A stretch of 6,750 nt of DNA from Rhodothermaceae bacterium (GTDB lineage Bacteria; Bacteroidota; Rhodothermia; Rhodothermales; JAHEMB01), in the NCBI GenBank assembly GCA_024643915.1, contig JAHEMB010000206.1, forward strand, positions 1 through 6,750, given 5' to 3'. Both the position numbers and the translations under genes were made by a program. The notes under the pieces were generated by a model, which did not search any database, was not told the origin of the DNA, and saw nothing but the letters and a program-made list of their open reading frames with translations. Below are positions 1-5,568 of this stretch, one piece after another (position 1 is the stretch's first letter; each line of letters begins with the position of its first letter).

Positions 1-1
1 C

Positions 2-385
2 GGTCTCTCAGGCGACCGCTACTTCGGGGGCGAAGGCTCTTTCTCGCGCTGGCCGGGGCCGCACAGGGAGATTTCGCTCGTCGCCGAGGAGGCGCTCGAA
101 GAGATGGCGCGGGAGGCGGGGGTGCTGCTGCCGCCGGAGGCGAGCCGCCGCAACATCCTCGTGCGGGGCGTGCCGCTGAACAACCTGATCCGGCGCGAGT
201 TTTACGTCGGCGAAGTGCGGCTTCGAGGGCTGCGGCTGTGCCAGCCGTGCAAGTACCTCGCCCGCCTCACCGGCGAGCCGGACCTGATCCCCGCCTTCGT
301 CAACCGGGGCGGTCTGCGCGCACAGATCCTCACCGAAGGCGTCCTCCGCGTGGGCGACGCCGTACGAATGGAGGATGGCGGATAG
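2..385 (+). CDS. MOSC domain-containing protein (5'-truncated)
   Basis: The 3' part of a gene whose start lies left of the window; 127 residues are visible in the frame that begins at base 2. Seen: an N-terminal GLSGDRYF segment, a central RRNILVRGVPLNNL block, and LCQPCKYL with cysteine codons at 239-241 and 248-250, followed by RGGLRAQIL and a closing GVLRVGDAV. This series matches the MOSC domain, the beta-barrel module related to the C-terminus of molybdenum cofactor sulfurases, in which a conserved cysteine is thought to carry sulfur. Stand-alone MOSC proteins are presumed to handle sulfur or to bind Mo cofactor, but the substrate of this one cannot be told. The last residues (RMEDGG) and the TAG stop are encoded by the left arm of the inverted repeat at 365-451, so the C-terminal tail appears to derive from the repeat. 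Family assignment is firm; the role is not. Confidence 0.88.
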   Translation, partial: GLSGDRYFGGEGSFSRWPGPHREISLVAEEALEEMAREAGVLLPPEASRRNILVRGVPLNNLIRREFYVGEVRLRGLRLCQPCKYLARLTGEPDLIPAFVNRGGLRAQILTEGVLRVGDAVRMEDGG

Positions 386-451
386 AAGATGGAGGATCGA
401 TTTCTTCCTTCGGACCGGCACCGCCCTCCTCTATCTTCCATCATCCATTCG
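365..451. repeat. Word-repeat inverted repeat 1 (MOSC/dipeptidase spacer)
   Basis: An imperfect inverted repeat. Arm 365-386 pairs with 430-451 at 19 of 22 positions. Each arm is a string of related short words (GGAGGAT, GGCGGAT, AGATGGA on the left; TCTTCCA, TCATCCA on the right). A further GGAGG (391-395) can pair with CCTCC (425-429). The central part is unpaired. The left arm contains the MOSC stop codon; the right arm ends 12 bases before the dipeptidase ATG. As RNA it would form a long stem between two same-strand genes, but no T-run follows it, so it is not a classical intrinsic terminator. Confidence 0.75.
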
Positions 452-463
452 CTCTCCCTTGGC

Positions 464-1801
464 ATGAAGTATCTCCGCCTCGTTCTCGGCTTGACGGCCA
501 TCCTTGGCACTGGCGCGTGCGGCTCGCAGGAGGGGTCGGCGCAGGGGCAGGCGGCGGATACGCTGGAGGTGGTGGAGGCCGCGCCCGATCCCATCGAGGG
601 GATGACCGACGGTGGGGCCATGCTGATGCCCGAGGCACGGCGGCGCGTCTTGGTGCGCCAGGACTCGCTCTGGGCCGAAGCGCTACGCATCCACTACAAC
701 GCCATCGTCCTCGACGGCCACGTCGATACGCCCTCGCTCATGCTCGACGACGGCTACCAGCTCGGGGAGCGCCACCGGGGGCCGAGCAAACACCTCGACC
801 TGCCCCGGATGTTCGAAGGCGGCCTCGACGGCGCGTTCTTCTCGATCTACGTGGCGCATTATTTCGGCGAAGGCGCCGGGGCCACGGCGCGGGCACGCGC
901 CATGATGAAGACGCTGAAAAACCAGGTGGCCGCCCTCTCCGACTCCGTCGGCATGGCGACGACCGCCGAGGAGGTACGCCGCCTGGCGAAAGCGGGCAAG
1001 AAGGCGGTCCTGATGGGGCTGGAAGGGGGGCACGCCCTCGCCGGCTCGCCTGAGGTGCTGGCCGAACTGCGGGCCGAGGGCATCCGCTACGTTACCCTCA
1101 CCCACGTCAACACGAACTCGTGGGCCGACGCCTCCCAGTCCGCCCCGCGCTGGAACGGCCTCAACGACCTGGGGCGCCGCCTCGTCCGCGAGATGAACCG
1201 GCTGGGCGTCCTCGTCGATCTCAGCCACGTCTCCGACTCGACCTTCTACGACGCCCTGGCCGTTAGCCGCGCGCCCGTCATCCTCTCCCACTCCTCCGCC
1301 CGCGACCTCACCGACAACGTCCGCAACGTGGACGACGCCATGCTGCGCGCCCTCGCCGAGAACGGCGGCGTGATCATGATCAACTTTTTCGACCCCCTCG
1401 TGAACAGCCACCTCACGGCCGACGTGATGGCCGAGGTGTACCGACGGAACGGCGGGCGCACGCGCAACTTGCGGACGATCTGGGACACGATCTACGCCGT
1501 CAAGCGCGCCCACGGCCTGCCCGGCGCCGCCCTCACCGACGTCGTCGATCACCTCGACCATGCCGTCAAGGTGGCCGGCATCGACCACGTCGGGCTGGGC
1601 TCCGACTTCGACGGCGTCTTCGACCTGCCTGCCGGCCTGCACGACGTGACGCGCCTGCCCTGGATCACCTACGAACTCCTCAAGCGCGGCTACACCGAGG
1701 CCGACCTCTACAAGCTCCTCGGTGGCAACACCCTGCGCGTGCTCGAAGAAGCCGAGCGCGTGGCGGCGGAGATGAATCCGTCGCCGACGGGCGGGGCGTA
1801 G
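464..1801 (+). CDS. Membrane dipeptidase, peptidase family M19, predicted lipoprotein
   Basis: A zinc dipeptidase of the renal dipeptidase family, which hydrolyses dipeptides, in bacteria often with D-residues at the C-terminal position. The start chosen is ATG 464 (445 residues), because it opens directly on a signal sequence (MKYLRLVLGLTAILGTGAC). An in-frame ATG at 389 would add 25 residues encoded by the repeat and spoil the signal peptide. Cys19 is the likely lipidated residue, though its lipobox (TGAC) is not ideal. Residues matching the family's binuclear metal site and active site: His86 and Asp88 (DGHVDT), Glu187 (GLEGGH), His255 (LSHVSD), His276 (LSHSSA), Asp381 (GSDFDG). The 21-residue gap between the two histidines equals that in the human enzyme. 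About 36 extra residues lie between His276 and Asp381. GGNTLRVL near the end is typical. Expected location is the cell envelope, for peptide scavenging or cell-wall peptide turnover. The ATG has no clear Shine-Dalgarno sequence. Confidence 0.95.
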   Translation: MKYLRLVLGLTAILGTGACGSQEGSAQGQAADTLEVVEAAPDPIEGMTDGGAMLMPEARRRVLVRQDSLWAEALRIHYNAIVLDGHVDTPSLMLDDGYQLGERHRGPSKHLDLPRMFEGGLDGAFFSIYVAHYFGEGAGATARARAMMKTLKNQVAALSDSVGMATTAEEVRRLAKAGKKAVLMGLEGGHALAGSPEVLAELRAEGIRYVTLTHVNTNSWADASQSAPRWNGLNDLGRRLVREMNRLGVLVDLSHVSDSTFYDALAVSRAPVILSHSSARDLTDNVRNVDDAMLRALAENGGVIMINFFDPLVNSHLTADVMAEVYRRNGGRTRNLRTIWDTIYAVKRAHGLPGAALTDVVDHLDHAVKVAGIDHVGLGSDFDGVFDLPAGLHDVTRLPWITYELLKRGYTEADLYKLLGGNTLRVLEEAERVAAEMNPSPTGGA

Positions 1802-1858
1802 CGAAGCACGACGAGCAACCGAATGTTGCCGCAAAAAATCCCGCCACGCGCCCCTCCC
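1789..1858. other. Possible stem across convergent stop codons
   Basis: GGGCGGGGCG (1789-1798) can pair with CGCCCCTCCC (1849-1858) at 9 of 10 positions. It brackets the short spacer between the dipeptidase and the first barrel gene and reaches into both coding ends. Inside the loop is a small hairpin, GCAAC (1815-1819) with GTTGC (1825-1829). Neither strand has a T-run in the right place for a standard intrinsic terminator. GC-rich sequence makes such pairings common, so this is a weak call. Confidence 0.3.
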
Positions 1859-2451
1859 TACAATGTCAGCCAGAGGCCGGCGCGGAGAAGGGGCGGGTGG
1901 AAGCCGGCTTCGAGGAAAAAGACGCGGCCACGCCGGAAGGTGGACGTGAAGCGGAAGAACGGCTCAACGAAAAGCGTGAACCGGCGGTTCTTGCTAGCGC
2001 GCGTCTCGTCGATGCGGAAGGAAAGGCCTGGGCCACCGCGCAAGCCGAAGTCGATGTCGTAGCCCGTGTACCCGACGTTGCCGATGACGCGGGCCGCGCC
2101 CAGGATGCGCACGGCGCCGCCCAGCCCGGTCGAGAGCGTAATCGTCCCCTCACCCCCCAGGAAAGGCGGCGTACCACTCGCGTAGAGCACCCCCTCGACC
2201 GTGTAGAAGTTGCGGAGCGAGATATAGCCGAACTGCCCGCCCAGCCCCGGCACCCCCCCCACCCCCACCTGAAACACCTGGCCCTCTTCCGGCGGCCCCG
2301 ATTGCCCCCACGCTGCCGGTGCCAGTAGCAGGCCCAACACGACGAGTAGGTAAACGTGTGGACGTGAGGAGGGAAGAACGTATGGACGACCTTTCCCCCC
2401 GAATCCTCGTCCACACGTCCACACGTCCTTACGTCCATACCCTGCTCCCAT
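1858..2451 (-). CDS. Small outer-membrane beta-barrel protein, N-terminally extended
   Basis: A 197-residue protein not recognised as a named family. Seen: a hydrophobic signal core at residues 33-48 (VYLLVVLGLLLAPAAW) with likely cleavage after AWG49. Then a mature part rich in glycine and alternating polar/hydrophobic and aromatic residues (for example RFTLFVEPFFRFTSTF and RVFFLEAGF). The C-terminus, LRAGLWLTL, resembles a final beta-strand. This fits an 8-stranded-type barrel in the outer membrane; no function can be assigned. The unusual part is residues 1-32, before the signal core: they are almost entirely encoded by the inverted repeat at 2354-2440. No internal ATG would give a better start; GTG codons at residue 10 and residue 38 are poorer options. 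The gene is convergent with the dipeptidase and divergent from ychF. Coding status is well supported; the start is uncertain. Confidence 0.75.
   Translation of the reverse strand: MGAGYGRKDVWTCGRGFGGKGRPYVLPSSRPHVYLLVVLGLLLAPAAWGQSGPPEEGQVFQVGVGGVPGLGGQFGYISLRNFYTVEGVLYASGTPPFLGGEGTITLSTGLGGAVRILGAARVIGNVGYTGYDIDFGLRGGPGLSFRIDETRASKNRRFTLFVEPFFRFTSTFRRGRVFFLEAGFHPPLLRAGLWLTL
2354..2440. repeat. Word-repeat inverted repeat 2 (5' end of barrel gene)
   Basis: Read on the minus strand from 2440 down to 2409, the right arm is four tandem 8-bp units: GTATGGAC, GTAAGGAC, GTGTGGAC, GTGTGGAC. The left arm carries the same words on the plus strand (GTGTGGAC 2357-2364, GTATGGAC 2380-2387). The left arm's 13 bases at 2354-2366 are perfectly complementary to 2414-2426. 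Because the words recur, the arms can pair in several registers. The element lies inside the reading frame of the barrel gene, coding the residues just before its signal-peptide core. Confidence 0.78.
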
Positions 2452-2555
2452 AGGCTTTCACTTCGGATTAACGGCGCTGGTGGAACAACCCCCCCTGTTC
2501 AGGATTGGCTGCGCCTGGTTTTCATGGAGATTCAAGATTCAGGAAAATAGCGAAG
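2452..2555. promoter_or_regulatory. Divergent spacer between barrel gene and ychF
   Basis: These 104 bases separate two divergent starts, so they should hold promoters for both genes. I find no TAnnTTTG core and no convincing -35/-10 pair on either strand. A short 7-bp tandem word, GATTCAA then GATTCAG, occupies 2529-2542. AGGA at 2541-2544 lies 11 bases before the ychF ATG and could serve as a weak ribosome-binding site. Confidence 0.4.
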
Positions 2556-3653
2556 ATGGCATTACGTTGTGGGATCGTCGGGCTGCCGAATGTGGGAAAA
2601 TCCACGCTCTTCAACGCGCTCAGCAGCGCTGGGGCCGAGTCGGCCAACTACCCGTTCTGCACCATCGAGCCGAACGTAGGCGTGGTGCCGGTGCCGGACA
2701 CGCGCCTGCGCCGCCTCGCCGCCCTCTCGAAATCGGCTAAGACGACGCCGACGACCATCGAGTTTGTCGATATCGCCGGCCTCGTAGCGGGAGCGTCGAA
2801 GGGCGAGGGGCTGGGCAACCAGTTTCTCTCACATATCCGCGAGGTCGATGCCATCGTCCACGTCGTCCGCTGCTTCGAGGATGAGAACGTCGTCCACGTC
2901 TCCGGTTCGGTCGATCCGGCGCGCGACATCGAGATCATCGAAACCGAGTTGCTGCTGAAGGACCTCGAAAGCGCCGAGAAGCGCATCGACCGGACGGGCA
3001 AGCTCGCCAAGGGCGGCGATAAGAAGATCAAGGACGAACTGGCTTTCTACGAACGCCTCCTGGCCCACCTCGGTGACGGCAGGCCTGCGCGCACGTTCGA
3101 GACGAAAAACGAGGAGGAAGACGGCTGGCTGCGCTCGCTCTTCCTGCTCACCAACAAGCCCGTCCTCTACGCCGCCAACGTAGCCGAAGACGACGTGCCG
3201 GAGGGCAACGCGTACGTGGATGTGGTGCGCGGCATCGCGGCGGAGGAGGGGGCGAAGGTGATCGTCGTCTGTGCCGAACTCGAAGCGCAGATTGCCGAGT
3301 TGGAGCTGGACGAGCGGCAGGCGTTCCTGGAGGAGTTGGGTCTGGAGGAGTCGGGCCTGGAGCGCCTCATCCACGCCGCCTACGACCTCCTCGGCCTCAT
3401 CACCTACTTCACCACTGGCCCCAAAGAGTCGCGCGCCTGGACGATCCGCCGGGGCACCAAAGCACCCCAGGCCGCCGGCGAGATCCACACCGACTTCGAG
3501 CGCGGCTTCATCCGCGCCGAAACCATCGCCTTCGCGCAGTTCGACCGGCTGGGCTCCGAGGCCGCCGCCCGCGACGCCGGCGCCATGCGCTCCGAAGGCA
3601 AGGAATACGTCGTGGCCGACGGCGACGTGATCCTGTTCCGCTTCAATGTCTAG
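2556..3653 (+). CDS. ychF: Ribosome-binding ATPase YchF (OLA1/Obg family)
   Basis: YchF is a conserved P-loop NTPase of the Obg group that binds ribosomes and prefers ATP. It is linked to translation of certain leader mRNAs and to stress responses. The ATG at 2556 gives 365 residues, close to the family's usual ~363, and begins MALRCGIVGLPNVGKST as expected; an upstream in-frame TTG at 2505 is not needed. Seen: P-loop at residues 9-17 (GLPNVGKST); switch II at 72-77 (DIAGLV), with the hydrophobic residue typical of this subgroup in place of a catalytic Gln; then SKGEGLGNQFLSHIREVDAI. Next come a coiled-coil-like helical stretch around 125-190 and NVAE at 208-211, the NxxE motif tied to ATP rather than GTP use. 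The C-terminal TGS domain occupies about 281-365 (from LITYFTTGPKESRAW to EYVVADGDVILFRF). The gene stands alone, divergent from one barrel gene and convergent with the other. Nothing is missing or odd. Confidence 0.98.
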   Translation: MALRCGIVGLPNVGKSTLFNALSSAGAESANYPFCTIEPNVGVVPVPDTRLRRLAALSKSAKTTPTTIEFVDIAGLVAGASKGEGLGNQFLSHIREVDAIVHVVRCFEDENVVHVSGSVDPARDIEIIETELLLKDLESAEKRIDRTGKLAKGGDKKIKDELAFYERLLAHLGDGRPARTFETKNEEEDGWLRSLFLLTNKPVLYAANVAEDDVPEGNAYVDVVRGIAAEEGAKVIVVCAELEAQIAELELDERQAFLEELGLEESGLERLIHAAYDLLGLITYFTTGPKESRAWTIRRGTKAPQAAGEIHTDFERGFIRAETIAFAQFDRLGSEAAARDAGAMRSEGKEYVVADGDVILFRFNV

Positions 3654-3665
3654 CGACGGGCGGAT

Positions 3666-3733
3666 GAAACGATGAGTCGAAGAGTCGAAGATTGCTGCGT
3701 CGATAAACGCTCGTCGTTCCGTCGATTCGTTTC
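3666..3733. repeat. Word-repeat inverted repeat 3 (ychF/barrel convergent spacer)
   Basis: The left side holds an exact 8-bp tandem, GAGTCGAA at 3674-3681 and 3682-3689. GAAACGA (3666-3672) is complementary to TCGTTTC (3727-3733). The stem continues imperfectly inward (GTCGA against TCGAT with a bulge). Together these fill nearly all of the 80-base spacer between convergent stop codons. It could act as a two-way transcription stop, but the pairing is weaker than in the other elements and no clear T-run is present. Confidence 0.5.
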
Positions 3734-4516
3734 TCAGAAAAGTCGGCCGAATGTAAGGCTGATGGATGGGGAGCCGAAGTAGTGTTGCGCCTGCTTCACC
3801 TCGGGTTCGAGGAGTTGGATGGCCTCGAAGAAGTAGGTGAACGTATAGCCGATACGGACGCCCTGCGTGACTTTGCGGCTCAGGCCGAAGTGGGCACCGA
3901 TGGCGAGGGTGCCGCCCAGCCCGCCCCGGAACGAGCCTTTCGGGATGGCGCCGATGGAATCAAAGGTGCGCTCCTGCGGCTCGCCGTCATCGCGGACGCC
4001 GTTGCCGTTTTCGTCGAGGAAAACGTCGGGATCGAAGCTACCGTTGCCGTCGAGGTCGTCGAAGTAGGGGTATTCCCAGCCGAGGGTGGGGCCGGTGGTG
4101 AACTGCAAATAGGGCCGAAAGTCGTCCTCGATGTCGCTTTGAAAGAGCCGCCGGAGGACGCCCGCTTGGAGGGGCATCATCAGCAGGTAATTGGCCTTCG
4201 TAGGGATGTAGCTGCGCCCGATGCCGAAGAACTGGATCTCCCGGTCGCTCTTGCCCGCCCCGATGCTCGTCTCGACCATGAACGAGGTGGCGCGCCCGAG
4301 GGCTTTCAAGTAGTAGCCGCCCAGCCCAAAGCCGCTATTCGTCACCAGTACCTCCAGCCCCATCCCCGTACCGTAAGGATTCCTGTTGGAAGCTTCTTCC
4401 TCGACCGGCGCCGGCTCCTCTTGCTGCGCGAAAGCCGGCCCGGCGACCAGGCTCAGCCCGAGCAGCAGCACGCCGAGCCGGGCAAGAGAGGCAGGGAAAA
4501 AAACGAGACGTTTCAT
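3734..4516 (-). CDS. Outer-membrane beta-barrel protein with calcium-loop-like insertion
   Basis: A 260-residue protein, not matched to a named family. The start is ATG at 4516 (MKRLVFFPAS), chosen because it begins a standard signal peptide ending AFA30 before QQEE; an ATG five codons upstream is possible. The mature protein starts with an acidic, proline-containing linker (31-45) followed by glycine- and aromatic-rich strands. It ends in SISLTFGRLF with a terminal Phe, the usual recognition signal for BAM-assisted outer-membrane insertion. Residues 153-180 form an acidic insertion with two EF-hand-like loops: DLDGNGSFD (154-162) and DENGNGVRDDGE (168-179). Such DxDxNG loops bind calcium in thrombospondin-type and dockerin-like repeats. 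The insertion probably sits in an outer loop or periplasmic turn of the barrel. The gene is convergent with ychF and divergent from the lipoprotein gene at 4681. Function unknown; the barrel assignment is strong. Confidence 0.83.
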   Translation of the reverse strand: MKRLVFFPASLARLGVLLLGLSLVAGPAFAQQEEPAPVEEEASNRNPYGTGMGLEVLVTNSGFGLGGYYLKALGRATSFMVETSIGAGKSDREIQFFGIGRSYIPTKANYLLMMPLQAGVLRRLFQSDIEDDFRPYLQFTTGPTLGWEYPYFDDLDGNGSFDPDVFLDENGNGVRDDGEPQERTFDSIGAIPKGSFRGGLGGTLAIGAHFGLSRKVTQGVRIGYTFTYFFEAIQLLEPEVKQAQHYFGSPSISLTFGRLF

Positions 4517-4680
4517 GATCACGCGCGGCACGTCACAGAATCTTCGTAAAAACAGTACCCCGCGCCGCTTTGTTCTGACGATTCCCTATTTTTGCCCAGC
4601 GCCGCCTGCCGGCCAGGCCGCTTCCGAAGCACAAGCGATCCTTAAAAGTCGTCCCTCATAAAACCCATCCGGTGGCATCC
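4517..4680. promoter_or_regulatory. Divergent spacer, longest gene-free stretch
   Basis: These 164 bases lie between the divergent starts of the barrel and lipoprotein genes. Apart from the promoter-like core listed at 4587-4594, they include a 5-bp stem with 5-base loop (GCCTG 4604-4608, CAGGC 4614-4618). That stem would fall in the leader of the lipoprotein transcript. I see no riboswitch-like fold, no word-repeat element and no small gene. Confidence 0.5.
4587..4594 (+). promoter_or_regulatory. Bacteroidota-type -7 promoter core for lipoprotein gene
   Basis: TATTTTTG fits the TAnnTTTG -7 consensus of Bacteroidota sigma factors exactly and points toward the lipoprotein gene, leaving a leader of about 80 bases. 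A TTTG at 4569-4572 could be the -33 element, but its 14-base gap is shorter than the roughly 19-21 usually seen. The match is the only one found in the spacers, so it counts as suggestive. Confidence 0.4.
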
Positions 4681-5490
4681 ATGAAAATCTTTTACAGCCT
4701 ATTGACCGCGCTGCTCCTCGTCGGCGCCCTGGGATGCGAGCCGGGGCAGGACGCGGCTGAAGCCGAGACCCGCACCCTGCCGCCCCTCACCTCCCACGCC
4801 GACTCGGTGGCGATGCGTTTGATGGAGGGGCATGGCGGCCTTGCCCCGTGGGACGCCGTCCACTTCCTCCGCTTCGACTTTGGCTTTGCCCCGGCGGATG
4901 GGGAGAAGCAGGTGCGCGCGCGCCATCTGTGGGACCGCCGCACGGGCCGCTACCGCCTCGAGTGGGCAGGCGGCACGGACACCACCTACGTTGCCCTTTT
5001 CGACGTGAGCACGCCGGACAGCGGGCGGGTGTACCTCGACGGCACGCCCCTTGAAGGCGAAGCGAAAAAGGTGCGCCTACAGCAGGCCCATCAGCGTTTC
5101 ATCAACGACACGTATTGGCTCCTTGCCCCACTCAAGGTGCTCGACGAGGGGGTGACGCGCGAATACGTGGACGACTCGTCCGACGCCGCCACCGACGTGC
5201 TGCACCTCGCCTTCCAGAACGTCGGCCTCACGCCTGGCGATCAGTACTGGCTCTATGTCGATAAGGACACGGGCCGCCTCCGGCGCTGGGCCTATGTCCT
5301 CCAGGGCAATCCCGACGCCGCCCCGCGCTCTTATGACTGGGCGGGTTACGAGGAATTCCCCACCGCCGCCGGACCCGTCGCCCTAGCCACCCGTAAGGAG
5401 GGCGGCACCGTCACCCTCTACACCGACAATCTCGCCCTCACCAATGAGGTTGACGAGACGCTTTTCGCAGAACCCACCCCTCAACTTTAG
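4681..5490 (+). CDS. Predicted lipoprotein, DUF6503/LolA-like family
   Basis: A 269-residue protein. The start is ATG 4681, which opens on a signal sequence (MKIFYSLLTALLLVGALGC); Cys19 is the probable lipidated residue. The rest has short beta-strand-like segments with recurring aromatic residues. Notable blocks: HGGLAPWDAVHFLRFDF (51-67), HLWDRRTGRYRLEW (82-95), VYLDG (117-121), FINDTYWLLAPLKVLDEG (140-157), VGLTPGDQYWLYVDKDTG (181-198) and a WAGYEEF block (220-226). From memory these resemble Bacteroidota lipoproteins grouped as DUF6503, whose layout recalls the half-barrel fold of LolA/LolB. I could not check this. No catalytic motif is visible, which fits a binding or carrier protein in the envelope. 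It lies on the same strand as the Lol-type permease gene, 78 bases upstream of it, so the two may share a transcript and a job in lipoprotein handling. That link is inference. Confidence 0.8.
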   Translation: MKIFYSLLTALLLVGALGCEPGQDAAEAETRTLPPLTSHADSVAMRLMEGHGGLAPWDAVHFLRFDFGFAPADGEKQVRARHLWDRRTGRYRLEWAGGTDTTYVALFDVSTPDSGRVYLDGTPLEGEAKKVRLQQAHQRFINDTYWLLAPLKVLDEGVTREYVDDSSDAATDVLHLAFQNVGLTPGDQYWLYVDKDTGRLRRWAYVLQGNPDAAPRSYDWAGYEEFPTAAGPVALATRKEGGTVTLYTDNLALTNEVDETLFAEPTPQL

Positions 5491-5567
5491 ATTGCGGATA
5501 TTGGCTTGGGGAAGGCGGATTGCTCTCACGCCACCCCCCATCCGCAATCCGCAATCCGCAATCCGCA
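5491..5567. repeat. Word-repeat inverted repeat 4 (lipoprotein/permease spacer)
   Basis: The right arm is four perfect tandem copies of the heptamer ATCCGCA (5540-5567). The left arm holds complementary words: ATTGCGGAT (5491-5499) and GCGGATTGC (5515-5523). Nested stems are possible: 5515-5523 with 5544-5552 (9 bp), and 5491-5499 with 5554-5562 (9 bp). The element begins on the base after the lipoprotein stop codon and ends one base before the permease start, so it makes up essentially the whole spacer and occupies the place where a ribosome-binding site would be. Confidence 0.85.
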
Positions 5568-5568
5568 C

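Noticed and set aside
389..463. Upstream ATG at 389 as the dipeptidase start
   Set aside because: It would add 25 residues encoded by the inverted repeat in front of a normal lipoprotein signal peptide; ATG 464 gives the expected N-terminus.
238..1053. Second plus-strand frame overlapping the MOSC and dipeptidase genes
   Set aside because: Arginine/proline/glycine-rich translation typical of an off-frame read of GC-rich coding DNA; it crosses two real genes in the wrong frame.
683..1834. Long antisense open frame (383 codons) opposite the dipeptidase gene
   Set aside because: It mirrors the codon structure of a clearly real M19 dipeptidase in GC-rich DNA; its translation is low in complexity (rich in G, V, A, D, E) with no recognisable domain.
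1815..1840. Hairpin GCAAC/GTTGC followed by an A-run as an intrinsic terminator
   Set aside because: On the plus strand the run is A rather than T, and on the minus strand the T-run would precede the hairpin, so the polarity is wrong on both strands.
3782..4549. Plus-strand open frame (255 codons) opposite the second barrel gene
   Set aside because: The minus strand has a signal peptide, barrel-like strands and a C-terminal Phe; the plus-strand product has none of these.
5540..5567. Tandem ATCCGCA copies as the start of a CRISPR array
   Set aside because: The heptamers are contiguous with no spacers between them, and no cas gene is present.
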